From contig CAWHVB010000002.1 in the NCBI GenBank assembly GCA_963832715.1, positions 248,001-312,000 on the forward strand: a stretch of DNA of 64,000 nt, written 5' to 3'. Each line of letters opens with the position of its first letter. Position 1 is the first letter of the stretch. The notes beneath the pieces were generated by a model that was not told the origin of the DNA, searched no databases, and saw nothing but the letters and a program-made list of their open reading frames with translations. Both the position numbers and the translations under genes were made by a program. Below, piece after piece: positions 25,642-34,675 of the stretch. Source of the stretch: DATFVA01 sp963832715. GTDB taxonomy: Bacteria; Bacteroidota; Ignavibacteria; Ignavibacteriales; Ignavibacteriaceae.

Positions 25642-27783
25642 ATGAAAACAGCAATAAGATATTTAATAATAATAACAATGGGAATACTTATGGCGGGCTG
25701 CAGCAGCAAAACAAAGAATGAAAACAAATATCCTGCATCGCGGAAAGATTCAGTTGTAACAAATTATTTCGGAACGAGAGTTTACGATCCATTCAGGTGG
25801 CTGGAGAACGGTGACTCTCCGGAAGTTAAGCAGTGGATAAAGGATCAGAACAATTATGCCGATAAGGTTTTGTCCGGCTTCTCTGAAGAATCAAAAATTA
25901 CCGGCAGGATAAAGGAACTTGAAACCACCTCTATCGAACAATCACAACCGAAATTGATGAATGGGTATTTGTATTTTATGCAGTCCACTCCACCGCAGGA
26001 ACAGGCAGATGTGGCGTATAAAACCTGGCCCGACGGAGATACAAAAATTCTAATAGATCCGAATAAAGCAGGCAATGGAGAGGCAATTACAGGGTTCTGG
26101 CCTTCCCCCGCCGGAACTTACATCGCATATGGAACTGCTGTCGGTGGTAACGAGGCTACTACAATTCACATAAGGGATATAAAATCTGGTGAAGATCTTC
26201 CGGATAGCCTTGTCAGTGCAGGCGGCGGAACGACACCCGCAGGTATGTCCTGGGATGCTGATGAGAAAGGACTGACATATGTTCGTCTTCCAATGCCGGG
26301 AACTGTCCCGGATTCCCTGTCACAGTTTAATGCAGTTCTTTACCATCACGTCTTAAACGATAAACAGCAGAACGATAAACTGGTATTCGGGAAAGATCTG
26401 TCCCGGGTTGCAGAGTATACTTTCATCCCTTCGGAAGACGGCAAACAGTCAGCTATGTTTGTTCACTTCGGCGACGGCAGTCCTGATTATGTTTATGTCA
26501 GGAAGGCAGCAGATGTATGGAAACAAGTTCTGGATACAAGCGCGAATGTAAGGGTTGCTGATGAAATAAATTCAGGCGCATCCTGGGATGGCGGTAATAA
26601 CCTGCTTGTGATTGCATACGGCCAAGCCCCTACAGGCGAGTTGTTGTCTGTTAATGCTGAGGGGAAATCATCGGTTATTGTCCCTGCAGAAGACTGGGCT
26701 TTCAATTCGGTTTCCGTTGTTAAGGATGGTTTTCTTTTGGTAAAAGTTAAGGGACCCGACTGGAAAATAGATCAGTATGATAGTAAAGGTAAAATGGTAA
26801 GATCTCTTGACCTTCCGAAAACAGGAATCGGGATAAACGGGATAGCCTCTTCCCCTGGATCAGAGGAAGCCTTGATAGCGTATTCAGGATGGACCTTCCC
26901 TGAGAAATGGGATTTGTTCAATGGTAAGGACGGAAGTCTTAAAAATATATTCCAGGTTAAACCTGCTGCAGATTATTCAGGAGTAAAGTATGATGTAATA
27001 GAGGCAGTCTCGAAAGACGGTACAAAAATTCCTGTAACTGTTTTAAGAATGAAGGACGTTACCCCCAATGGAAAACGGCCCGCTATTGTGTATGGATACG
27101 GCGGATTTATGAGTGCGCAGAAACCTCATTTCATAGGTCCCTATTTATTCTGGCTTGAAAACGGAGGCGTATTTGCTTATGCTAATCTAAGAGGCGGGTC
27201 TGAATACGGTGAAGGATGGCATGAAGCCGGAATGTTAGGGAACAAACAGAATGTGTTTGATGATATGTATGCTGCAGCGGAAGCCATGGTTAAATACAAC
27301 TGGACTGATTCAGCTCACCTTGGAATAATGGGAGGATCAAACGGCGGACTCCTGATGGGCGCAGAACTTACGCAGCATCCGGGAGCTTTCAAAGCTGTAG
27401 TGAGTTTTGTCGGAATCTATGATATGATACGAAATGAATTATTTCCTAATGGGGAGTATAATGTAAGCGAATACGGAACTTCGGCAAACCAGTCCGACTT
27501 CGGCTGGCTGTACGCTTATTCGCCTTATCATAATATAAAACCAAACACCGCTTACCCTGCCGTTCTGCTGGAAACAGGAATTAATGACCCGCGTGTAGCA
27601 TCCTGGCAATCAAGGAAATTCGCTGCAGCACTGCAGGATGCAAATACCTCCGGTAATCCTATTCTCCTGCTTACCAGGATGAATGAGGGGCATGGTGTTA
27701 CTGCGTCATTTGGTCAGAGACTCGGGAATTATGCCGCATCAATGACTTTCTTTGCTCACGAACTTGGTCTGCAGATCAAATAA
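25642..27783 (+). CDS. Prolyl oligopeptidase-family lipoprotein (S9A)
   Basis: 713 residues. Signal peptide with lipobox MAGC (Cys near residue 20), then the family start YPASRKDSVVTNYFGTRVYD and DPFRWLEN. A beta-propeller (about 80-430) is followed by an alpha/beta-hydrolase with the nucleophile in GGSNGGLLMG (about 555), Asp in INDPRVASWQ (about 640) and His in EGHGV (about 685). It should cut short proline-containing peptides outside the inner membrane, probably for nutrition. GGAGGGAAAGG lies 6 nt before the ATG. Divergent from the dcw operon. Confidence 0.93.
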   Translation: MKTAIRYLIIITMGILMAGCSSKTKNENKYPASRKDSVVTNYFGTRVYDPFRWLENGDSPEVKQWIKDQNNYADKVLSGFSEESKITGRIKELETTSIEQSQPKLMNGYLYFMQSTPPQEQADVAYKTWPDGDTKILIDPNKAGNGEAITGFWPSPAGTYIAYGTAVGGNEATTIHIRDIKSGEDLPDSLVSAGGGTTPAGMSWDADEKGLTYVRLPMPGTVPDSLSQFNAVLYHHVLNDKQQNDKLVFGKDLSRVAEYTFIPSEDGKQSAMFVHFGDGSPDYVYVRKAADVWKQVLDTSANVRVADEINSGASWDGGNNLLVIAYGQAPTGELLSVNAEGKSSVIVPAEDWAFNSVSVVKDGFLLVKVKGPDWKIDQYDSKGKMVRSLDLPKTGIGINGIASSPGSEEALIAYSGWTFPEKWDLFNGKDGSLKNIFQVKPAADYSGVKYDVIEAVSKDGTKIPVTVLRMKDVTPNGKRPAIVYGYGGFMSAQKPHFIGPYLFWLENGGVFAYANLRGGSEYGEGWHEAGMLGNKQNVFDDMYAAAEAMVKYNWTDSAHLGIMGGSNGGLLMGAELTQHPGAFKAVVSFVGIYDMIRNELFPNGEYNVSEYGTSANQSDFGWLYAYSPYHNIKPNTAYPAVLLETGINDPRVASWQSRKFAAALQDANTSGNPILLLTRMNEGHGVTASFGQRLGNYAASMTFFAHELGLQIK

Positions 27784-27792
27784 CCATTTTAT

Positions 27793-27834
27793 TCACCCTG
27801 CTTCAAATATTTGAAAATATCTGAAGCGGGGTGA
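27793..27834 (+). terminator. Hairpin after the S9A peptidase gene
   Basis: TCACCCTGCTTCA pairs with TGAAGCGGGGTGA (12 Watson-Crick pairs plus one G-T) around a 16-nt AT loop, 9 bp after the stop codon. No T-run follows, so it may be a factor-dependent terminator or an RNA-stabilising hairpin. Confidence 0.55.
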
Positions 27835-28316
27835 TAACCTATCCCAGATTCAAAACTTCGATTTTTTTATCAGCACCATTTCCAGTGTATGACTATACCT
27901 AATAAAAATATCCCGCTTCGAAAACCACCCCACATACGTCCCACATACGTCCCACATACGTCTCACATACGTCTCATATACGTTCCACATACGCTCTACA
28001 TACTCTTTACCTCTGGAATTTCAACTAAGTTGGACTTTTCCCTTTCCCATCCTGAACGGCAGAAATATAAATCGGCATTATATATCTTTTATCAAGGAGA
28101 AAGGCTGAAGAACTTTTTTCCCAATTGTTTCATTGTTTGATTTGAAAAAAGGAATGGCAGTTATATGACAACGAGCTATATCTCATGGGGAAATATATAA
28201 TGCGTAAAAGGCGAGAATCAGCGGAGCACATTAAATCACATAATGTACCCTGTCTTTACCTTTCCGGCCTGTACCTTTTAAGATGGCTGGAATGGAATTA
28301 ATTAATAAGTGGTGAA
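27835..28316. other. Non-coding stretch with an 11-bp repeat array
   Basis: Besides the tandem repeat at 27931-28007, no gene is supported. One 33-codon frame at 28200-28301 has a GGGG upstream at about 10 nt but no recognisable product. Confidence 0.5.
27931..28007. repeat. Seven tandem 11-bp repeats (CACATACGTCC type)
   Basis: Seven contiguous 11-mers: the first two identical, the next two one change away, the last three progressively diverged (CATATACGTTC, CACATACGCTC, TACATACTCTT). The period is close to one helical turn, so any bound protein would see one face. Too short and regular for CRISPR. It creates a spurious open frame. Confidence 0.9.
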
Positions 28317-29054
28317 TTACTTTTGATGTCCCACGGTAATAAGAACTTCAAGCGGTTTAACCAATTGTTTATTACTTTCCGCAACGATGTATATTCCGAC
28401 AGATCTGAATGCATTGAAAATAGATCGCGCATATCTCGGTTGAGTTTCCCTTCTATTGACTACTATTGAGATTCCCTCAACAGCATCATTACCGGCAAAG
28501 TTGGTTATACTTCCGGATGGATGATATCCCGCCTCAGTCAGCAATCCAGAAATCTTTTTGGAATATTCAAATGCTTCTGTATCACCCGATATATACATAA
28601 TTTTAAAATCCCCTTTGGGCTCATCTCTGAGAAAATTTACAAAATTATTTCTTTGTTCGGATGTAATAACTCTTTGAGACCTCAGCTGAGGCGGATTTGA
28701 TTCAACTGGTTGAATCGAAGAATCAACAGCAGATTCGGAGACGGTTCTCTCATTTTTTCTAATAACTTTTCTTTTGTTTTCTTTATGAATTTTAGTTTCA
28801 CCCAAGCTATCGCTTACTATTGCCAGGGAATCCTGTTTTTGAGGATTCAGCTTACTAATCAGATTATTCACATTCCATTCATTATGACCCGAATTTAGAT
28901 TTACAATTAATGTAATCAATGAAAGGAGTAAGGGAATTATTATCCACCGCAGTTTTATTCCCGGATCCCGGTATTTTCTAAAGGCATTTATTAATCCTGT
29001 AAAGAGAAACACCAGGGTTACTAAGAATAAAATGAAGGATAAATAAGTGGTCAT
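28317..29054 (-). CDS. Membrane-anchored protein with LytR_C-like C-terminal domain
   Basis: 245 residues: two N-terminal membrane helices (about 4-24 and 38-55), a low-complexity charged linker (about 70-135), then a C-terminal domain of about 90 residues (DFKIMYISGDTEAFEYSKKI...GISIVVNRRE). The C-terminal part has the alternating pattern of LytR_C/VanY-type domains but I could not match it firmly. Monocistronic, downstream of tRNA-Thr on the same strand. Confidence 0.5.
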   Translation of the reverse strand: MTTYLSFILFLVTLVFLFTGLINAFRKYRDPGIKLRWIIIPLLLSLITLIVNLNSGHNEWNVNNLISKLNPQKQDSLAIVSDSLGETKIHKENKRKVIRKNERTVSESAVDSSIQPVESNPPQLRSQRVITSEQRNNFVNFLRDEPKGDFKIMYISGDTEAFEYSKKISGLLTEAGYHPSGSITNFAGNDAVEGISIVVNRRETQPRYARSIFNAFRSVGIYIVAESNKQLVKPLEVLITVGHQK

Positions 29055-29258
29055 AAATTTCCTTATAAGTCTGCTGAATAAATAAGAAGAAAATTTGTTT
29101 CTGTAAACCCAATAAAAGGAGAATTAACCGGCAATATGTCTATCCGGAACCGGCGATCTGATCGAAAATGAAATGCATGTATCAGGAGGATGAAATGTGT
29201 AAACCGCCGAATTTGAATTACCCGAGCCAGCGAGTTTGTCAACTAAGATAATTTATAG

Positions 29259-29331
<73 letters not shown>

Positions 29332-29400
29332 TTTAAAAATAAAAATGGCAAATGCAAAATAACCATTTACCATTTTATTATACAAGACGGAACTGAGTAA

Positions 29401-29496
29401 TTATCTTAATTTCTTTTTATGACGATTCTTTCTCAGTCTTTTTTTCCTCTTGTGTGTAGCCATTTTATGGCGTTTACGTTTTCTTCCACAAGGCAT
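29401..29496 (-). CDS. AURKAIP1/COX24-domain ribosomal mini-protein (bS22-like), 31 aa
   Basis: Starts MPCGRKRKRHKMATHKRKKR and ends RHKKKLR: more than half the residues are Lys, Arg or His. This is the tiny basic family annotated AURKAIP1/COX24 domain protein in Bacteroidota; the mycobacterial member with this domain is a small-subunit ribosomal protein (bS22). GGAG lies 10 nt before the ATG. It is too short for routine gene calling but strongly conserved in this phylum group. It lies between a zinc-ribbon protein gene and tRNA-Thr. Confidence 0.88.
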   Translation of the reverse strand: MPCGRKRKRHKMATHKRKKRLRKNRHKKKLR

Positions 29497-29510
29497 TATT
29501 TTACTCCTGT

Positions 29511-30416
29511 TTATTTTTTATGTGATTCTAATAATTCCTGAGCCTTCTTCCCGATTTCGGAATTAGGATCAATCTGAACGGCCTTCTTCAGCCATTCCTG
29601 AGATTTTTCAAAATTTCCAGCTGTTAAGTTAACAATTCCCAGGTTCAAATACCCAATTTGATGCTCAGGAGAATATTTAACTGCTTTTTCCATCTGTTTT
29701 ATGGCTTCATCGTAGTTTTTCAGGTTATAATAACATACCCCCATATCAATCCGGGCATCCGGATCAGCGGGAACCTTCTCAAGGTATTTCTGATAATCTA
29801 CTATTGCCTGCTCATACAAACCCGAATCATTTTTTAGATGCGCAAGCTCCAGTAATTTGGCAGTATCATCAGGATTATTCTTTACCTCCGTCTCAAGTGC
29901 ATTTATTTTCTGAATATTATTCAGATCAATACCTGAATTCTGACTGGCGGTCTCGTTCTGCACAACGTGCTCAGGTGCATTCGAATCTAATACGCCGGAT
30001 GACCAGAGTATAATAAAAATTACAACAATTACTCCGCCGAAAATCAATAACAGTTTTTTTTGATCAAGCTCTTTAGTCTTAGCAGGAGGAGGGGTCTTTA
30101 TGGAGGTGGCCTTTAATTTATCCTGTTTTTTCCGCGGTTCCTTTTGTTTTTCTGTTGATGTCTTTTTTTCCTGAACGACAGCCTTTTCAGCATTCCTCCC
30201 TTTTAAAGGAGCACCGCAGTACTGGCAAATTTTATTATCCGGGGAATTTTCTTCACCGCATGTATCGCAGATAATTATTTCTTCAGTATGTATTTCCTTT
30301 GGTTTTTCTCCCGGACTCTCAGCTTTAGCCACATTCCTTAAATCAAAACCGCAGGAAGGACAAAAATTATATTCCTGCTCAAGTTTTGTTCCGCAGGATG
30401 GGCAAAATTTAATCAT
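29511..30416 (-). CDS. Zinc-ribbon, single-span, TPR-repeat protein
   Basis: 301 residues. Two zinc-ribbons at the N-terminus (CPSCG...CPSCG at about 5-23 and CDTCG...CQYCG at about 50-67), a Lys-rich linker, one membrane helix (about 128-146) and then TPR repeats (about 180-300, e.g. YYNLKNYDEAIKQMEKAV). The N-terminal half faces the cytoplasm and the TPRs likely face the periplasm. Probable scaffold; no enzymatic motif. Follows the HU gene by 7 bp, so likely in one transcript with it. Confidence 0.75.
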   Translation of the reverse strand: MIKFCPSCGTKLEQEYNFCPSCGFDLRNVAKAESPGEKPKEIHTEEIIICDTCGEENSPDNKICQYCGAPLKGRNAEKAVVQEKKTSTEKQKEPRKKQDKLKATSIKTPPPAKTKELDQKKLLLIFGGVIVVIFIILWSSGVLDSNAPEHVVQNETASQNSGIDLNNIQKINALETEVKNNPDDTAKLLELAHLKNDSGLYEQAIVDYQKYLEKVPADPDARIDMGVCYYNLKNYDEAIKQMEKAVKYSPEHQIGYLNLGIVNLTAGNFEKSQEWLKKAVQIDPNSEIGKKAQELLESHKK

Positions 30417-30423
30417 TCAAAAA

Positions 30424-30720
30424 CTAACCTTCTATTTCTTTCATTCCCGTATCTACCATCTCCTTAAAGTCTTTGGAGAACTTAAATGTGGGAACGTAAT
30501 GAGCCGGCACAAAAACCTGCTCCCCGGTTTTCGGGTTGCGTGCCTGCCGTTCTTTTTTCTTTTTAACCTTATAACTTCCAAATCCCCTTATCTCAATATT
30601 TTTTCCTTGCTTTAATGCATCAATTACGGTTCTGAAAAAACCTTCAATAATTGCTTCCGTTTCCAGCTTAGTCAGACCGGTTCCCGTTGCCACTTTATCA
30701 ACTATATCTGCCTTGGTCAT
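30424..30720 (-). CDS. HU/IHF-family nucleoid DNA-binding protein
   Basis: 98 residues. MTKADIVDKVA start, helix pair, then the DNA-binding arm IEIRGFGSYKVKKKKERQARNPKTGE and a C-terminal helix. The arm carries the conserved RNPKTGE with the intercalating Pro. Slightly longer than E. coli HU (90 residues), with a tail of about eight residues. Bends and compacts DNA; it could serve either as general HU or as an IHF-like protein. Confidence 0.93.
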   Translation of the reverse strand: MTKADIVDKVATGTGLTKLETEAIIEGFFRTVIDALKQGKNIEIRGFGSYKVKKKKERQARNPKTGEQVFVPAHYVPTFKFSKDFKEMVDTGMKEIEG

Positions 30721-30997
30721 ATTTTTCTCCCGCTTACTTACTATGGAATTATTCTAACTCATTGTTATTTAATAAGTTAAATTATCAAAGGGGGACAAAA
30801 AAATCAATTATTTATAGTTCCGGGTAATATAAGACACATTGTTCATACTTCAGCAGGCACGATTAGTTTCATCTCAAAATGATAAAAAATCCCGAAAAAG
30901 TGTCTAAACTAGTGGCAAATATAGGATAATTTTTTATTTTATAAATGGTATAAATATTGTAAAACACTGATAAAACTCATCTTCGTGTGTCGAAAAT

Positions 30998-31360
30998 ATG
31001 GAACTTATTCAAATAATAGAATCTACTGTTTTTATTTTCAGCCTCGGGCTGCTTGTCCTCCTGATCCTTTCATACCTGCTATTTAAGGTAAAAAACAGAT
31101 CAGTAAGCTTTCCACTGAATAATTCCGACAGAAATGATGCTATAAGAATTACATATGAAAAGCCTCCTCAGCAGGAATTGCCGGATGATGAAACGAAAAA
31201 TAATCTCCACGAGCGGTTCATCGTCATAAATGAAACTTTAAAAGAATCACATTCCGATACCATAAAAAACAAAAAACAGATAGTTAACCCCCGTTTCTAT
31301 ATCTACAAGCCGGCCCCGGAAAGGGTGGCGGCACTGCTGCTGGCAAGAATAAAGGAATAA
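30998..31360 (+). CDS. Hypothetical single-span membrane protein
   Basis: 120 residues: one N-terminal membrane helix (about 9-29) and a charged cytosolic or periplasmic tail ending FYIYKPAPERVAALLLARIKE. No recognised domain. No strong ribosome-binding site precedes the ATG, which lowers confidence. It sits alone, convergent with the S9 peptidase gene. Confidence 0.45.
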   Translation: MELIQIIESTVFIFSLGLLVLLILSYLLFKVKNRSVSFPLNNSDRNDAIRITYEKPPQQELPDDETKNNLHERFIVINETLKESHSDTIKNKKQIVNPRFYIYKPAPERVAALLLARIKE

Positions 31361-31399
31361 ATTCAGACTTATCTGCTGCAGCAGTCTTAGATCTCAATT

Positions 31400-33478
31400 C
31401 TATTTGCTTCCGGATGATTGTTCGAATGCCGTATTGGTCACCATCTTATGAGAATCATATGGTGCGGGAGAACCTCCCAGGTATTTATGAAACCATTCAA
31501 GATGAGCATTATAATAAAGCGGCATAGATTTTACATAATCCGGCCAGTGTCCGTCATTTTTGAAAATGATTAATCTTGAATCAATTCCCAGCGTCTGAAG
31601 AGTCGTAAAAAACTGTATACTCTGAGTATATGGAACACGGTAATCTTTCTGGCCGGTTATGATCAGAGCAGGTGTAGTAAAATTCTTAACATAATTAGAC
31701 GGCGAGTATTTTTTATAAATATCTGAATTCCAGGGCTGACCTTTCAAATCCCAGTTAACAAACCATAACTCTTCCGTTGCTCCCCACATAGATTCAAGAT
31801 CAAATATCCCCATCATTGAAGCGAGACATTTGAACCTATGCGTCTGTGCTTCAAACCAGTCCATCATATAACCGCCGAATGACCACCCCATTGCTCCAAC
31901 TCTGCTGGTATCGACATAAGATAATGTTTCTAGTGAATCAGTTACTTTCATGAGATCTTCAAAAACTTTCCCTCCCCAGTCACCGCTGATTTCTTTAGTA
32001 TATTCTGCTCCGAAACCTGTTGAACCATGAGGATTTGGGAAAGCGACTACATAACCAGCACCGGGATAAACCTGCCAGTCGCCGCGGAAAGAGTCCATCC
32101 ATTGTCCCTGCGGACCTCCGTGAACATTAAGTATGAGCGGATATTTTTTAGCGGGATCAAAGTTATGCGGCTTAACTATAAAAACCTGAACTTTTATGCC
32201 GTCCGCACCTTTAACCCACATCTGTTCAGCGGGACGAAAATCGACCTTATCCAATAAGTCTTTATTAATATCAGTCATCGGCTTATAGACTTTCGATTGA
32301 ATATTAATCCTGTAAATTTCAGCCGGCTTACCGACAGAGCTTGAAAGGTAATAGATAAACTTTTGATCGGGTGATATTTCAAAACCAAATACAGATTCAT
32401 TTCCCGTCACCTGACTGATACTGTCGCTTTCTGTATCAAGTTTATATACGGGGGAAGTGCCCTGATAGGCTGCTGTGAAATAAAGTGTTTTTGAATCACC
32501 GGCCCAGCTCACTGTACTGATAATATTGTCAAATTTTTCAGTCAGGTTTGTGATTTTCTTTGTTGATCTGTCGTATAACGCAATCCTGTATCTATCTGCT
32601 TCATATTTTGGAGTAAGCTGCATCCTGAATGCTATGTACTTTCCATCAGGTGAATAAACAGGTGAACCATCCCATGACTTGTTAGAAGAAGTTATATCAA
32701 TTGCTCTGCCTCCCTCTGAAGGAACAATAAAGAGATCTGAATTGGTAGAGCTGGCAAGTCCCGCACCGGGATTATTAACGTAGCATAATTCTTTACTATC
32801 AGGTGAGAAATTGTATTTTACGCCTCCGCCAAGTTTATACATATCAGATAAAAGTTCACTATGTGCTATATCGGTATACTTTTTTGCTGCCAGATTATAA
32901 ACAAATAGATGTGTTTCCTTCTCCCCACGGTACTCTGTCCAGTGCCTGAATAAAAGGCTGTCGGCTACATAAGCCTGGAGAGGCCCGTCCTTTGAACTCT
33001 TCAACAATTTTTGGCTGCAGTCTTCATCTGTGCCGCAATCGGGAAAAATATCAGTGGTAAAAGCGAGCAGCTTTCCATTGGGAGAAAGAACGGGATTTTG
33101 GATCCCCGTCGGAACTGAAATTAGTTTTTCCGAATTCTTTTTCACAAAACTATATGAATATAAATCGCTGCCGATCAAATAATATATCATCGAATCATCA
33201 ACTGACCAGAAGGGACTAGTTTCATTTTCCGCGGAACTAACAAGAGGTTTTAAATCGCTGCCGTCAGCTTCCATTATATAAATATCTGAGTTGGTTTCGC
33301 CTTCAGCCAGGTCATAACTCGTAACAGTAAAAACGGCTTCCTTTCCGGAATGAGATAATACCGGGGCACCAACAGATTTAACTTTATATAAATCAGCGAT
33401 TGTGAACGCCTTTTTCTGTGAATAAATGGGTGATGAGATTATCAATAATACAATGATTGAGAAGATGCAGTGTCTCAT
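31400..33478 (-). CDS. Secreted S9-family peptidase (dipeptidyl/acylaminoacyl type)
   Basis: 692 residues. Signal peptide ending SSPIYSQ, then PD40/WD40-like propeller blades (about 30-400) and the S9 hydrolase: nucleophile in GWSFGGYM (about 540), Asp in GQKDYRVPY (about 625), His in NDGHWPDY (about 657). Belongs to the S9B/S9C side rather than the prolyl oligopeptidase S9A gene at 25.6 kb. Probably a periplasmic peptidase used for protein breakdown. Monocistronic by spacing. Confidence 0.92.
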   Translation of the reverse strand: MRHCIFSIIVLLIISSPIYSQKKAFTIADLYKVKSVGAPVLSHSGKEAVFTVTSYDLAEGETNSDIYIMEADGSDLKPLVSSAENETSPFWSVDDSMIYYLIGSDLYSYSFVKKNSEKLISVPTGIQNPVLSPNGKLLAFTTDIFPDCGTDEDCSQKLLKSSKDGPLQAYVADSLLFRHWTEYRGEKETHLFVYNLAAKKYTDIAHSELLSDMYKLGGGVKYNFSPDSKELCYVNNPGAGLASSTNSDLFIVPSEGGRAIDITSSNKSWDGSPVYSPDGKYIAFRMQLTPKYEADRYRIALYDRSTKKITNLTEKFDNIISTVSWAGDSKTLYFTAAYQGTSPVYKLDTESDSISQVTGNESVFGFEISPDQKFIYYLSSSVGKPAEIYRINIQSKVYKPMTDINKDLLDKVDFRPAEQMWVKGADGIKVQVFIVKPHNFDPAKKYPLILNVHGGPQGQWMDSFRGDWQVYPGAGYVVAFPNPHGSTGFGAEYTKEISGDWGGKVFEDLMKVTDSLETLSYVDTSRVGAMGWSFGGYMMDWFEAQTHRFKCLASMMGIFDLESMWGATEELWFVNWDLKGQPWNSDIYKKYSPSNYVKNFTTPALIITGQKDYRVPYTQSIQFFTTLQTLGIDSRLIIFKNDGHWPDYVKSMPLYYNAHLEWFHKYLGGSPAPYDSHKMVTNTAFEQSSGSK

Positions 33479-33605
33479 TGGATTCTTTCGAAATATTCAA
33501 AAAATAAACTTATATAATATTATAAAATGAATGCAAATAAGGGTGGTGATGAGGGGCAAGAAGCTTTAAGTCTCATTCCCCGGTTGATAGAAGCGAAAAG
33601 GATAA

Positions 33606-33630
33606 AAGCGAAACAGCGTTTCGCTTTACA
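33606..33630. repeat. Dispersed palindromic repeat, copy 2
   Basis: Same AAGCGAAAC-AGC-GTTTCGCTTTACAGG block as at 3.06 kb, placed 3 bp from the stop codon of the IMPDH/GMPR-family gene. A partial GAAGCGAAAAGG precedes it. Confidence 0.75.
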
Positions 33631-33633
33631 GGG

Positions 33634-34650
33634 TTAAATCTTGGGAAGTCGTTCCAGGTATGAGCTATTACTCAGGATCGCAAAGGTTTCAATTTTTCTC
33701 AACTCTTCAAGATTCAAGCAGTCCATATAACTCATTGAGCTTCTGAGACCATCGGAGATGCCGTCGATAACATTTTTCACGATGCCTTTATATGGCACCA
33801 TTGTTTCTTCACCTTCTATGAACTCATTTCTCATCTTAACGCCGAATGATGCAGAGCCGCGGTATTTTTTCCATAGCTGACCGTTGTATTTAATTACCTC
33901 TCCCGGGGTTTCTTTAGTTCCCGAAAGCATTCTTCCGAGCATAACAATATCGGCACCGAGAGCGATTGCTTTTGCGACATCGCCGGGACTCTTTATCCCG
34001 CCATCTGCAATAACTTTGATGTTAAGCTTTTTATTTGCCCGTGAATAGATAACATTAAGAAGAGATGAAACCTGTCCGATTCCGATACCCGTCTGGATGG
34101 AAGTCGTACAGACGCTGCCGCTGCCTATGCCCACCCTTACTGCATCGGCCCCTGCAGATTCAAGCTGTTCAAGCGAGGCGCCGTGAGCAATATTCCCTAC
34201 AATAATTCTTACATTAAATTGTTTCTTGATTTCCTCTGTACGGCAGAGAACCGCTTTATTATTAGCATTTGCAGTATCAATGCAGATTATAAAATTCTTC
34301 TCGGCAAGCTTTTCGACGGTTTCCATCGGAGTATTTAGTGCAACCGAAACAGCTTTCAGATTAACACCGTTTTTCTGATCATGAAGTACTTCATCAAGCG
34401 ATGAATCAAACCTGTTCAGGATACCGATGCACCCGAGCCGGGTAAGTTCTTTTGCCATTTCAATTCCCGTCACGGTATCCATAGGACTTGATAAGACAGG
34501 AACAGCAAGCTTTTCCCCTAAAAATTCATTTGCCGTGTTAGCTTCAGACCTTGATTTAATGCGGGAAACAGCAGTAGGTATAAGACTGATATCATCGTAT
34601 GTCAATGATTGATGGAATTCATTTAATTCTCTTTTTGTGTAAACTTTCAT
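33634..34650 (-). CDS. IMP dehydrogenase / GMP reductase family protein without CBS domains
   Basis: 338 residues, one TIM barrel. LTYDDISLIP at the N-terminus and ADGGIKSPGDVAKAIALGAD near residue 215 are family-wide. The catalytic-cysteine loop reads GIGSGSVCTTS (Cys near 179). GTKETPGEVI and YRGSAS resemble IMPDH, while the length and lack of CBS domains resemble GMP reductase, and the loop lacks the usual Arg after CTT. Substrate direction is undecided. Lies 25 bp after pepF and is probably co-transcribed. Confidence 0.8.
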   Translation of the reverse strand: MKVYTKRELNEFHQSLTYDDISLIPTAVSRIKSRSEANTANEFLGEKLAVPVLSSPMDTVTGIEMAKELTRLGCIGILNRFDSSLDEVLHDQKNGVNLKAVSVALNTPMETVEKLAEKNFIICIDTANANNKAVLCRTEEIKKQFNVRIIVGNIAHGASLEQLESAGADAVRVGIGSGSVCTTSIQTGIGIGQVSSLLNVIYSRANKKLNIKVIADGGIKSPGDVAKAIALGADIVMLGRMLSGTKETPGEVIKYNGQLWKKYRGSASFGVKMRNEFIEGEETMVPYKGIVKNVIDGISDGLRSSMSYMDCLNLEELRKIETFAILSNSSYLERLPKI

Positions 34651-34675
34651 TTGTCTCTGTGTCTAGATTAAATTT

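Noticed and set aside
27889..28140. 83-codon ORF rich in H-I-R/Y-V-P-H motifs
   Set aside because: It is just the 11-bp tandem repeat read as codons; no ribosome-binding site and no domain.
28200..28301. 33-codon ORF starting MRKRRESAEHIKSH
   Set aside because: Weak GGGG at a long spacing and no recognisable relatives; cannot be supported as a gene.
29146..29159. GGAACCGGCGATCT resembles the T-arm/variable region of the neighbouring tRNA-Thr
   Set aside because: Only 10 contiguous bases match; no other arm of a tRNA can be built, so a second tRNA copy is not supported.
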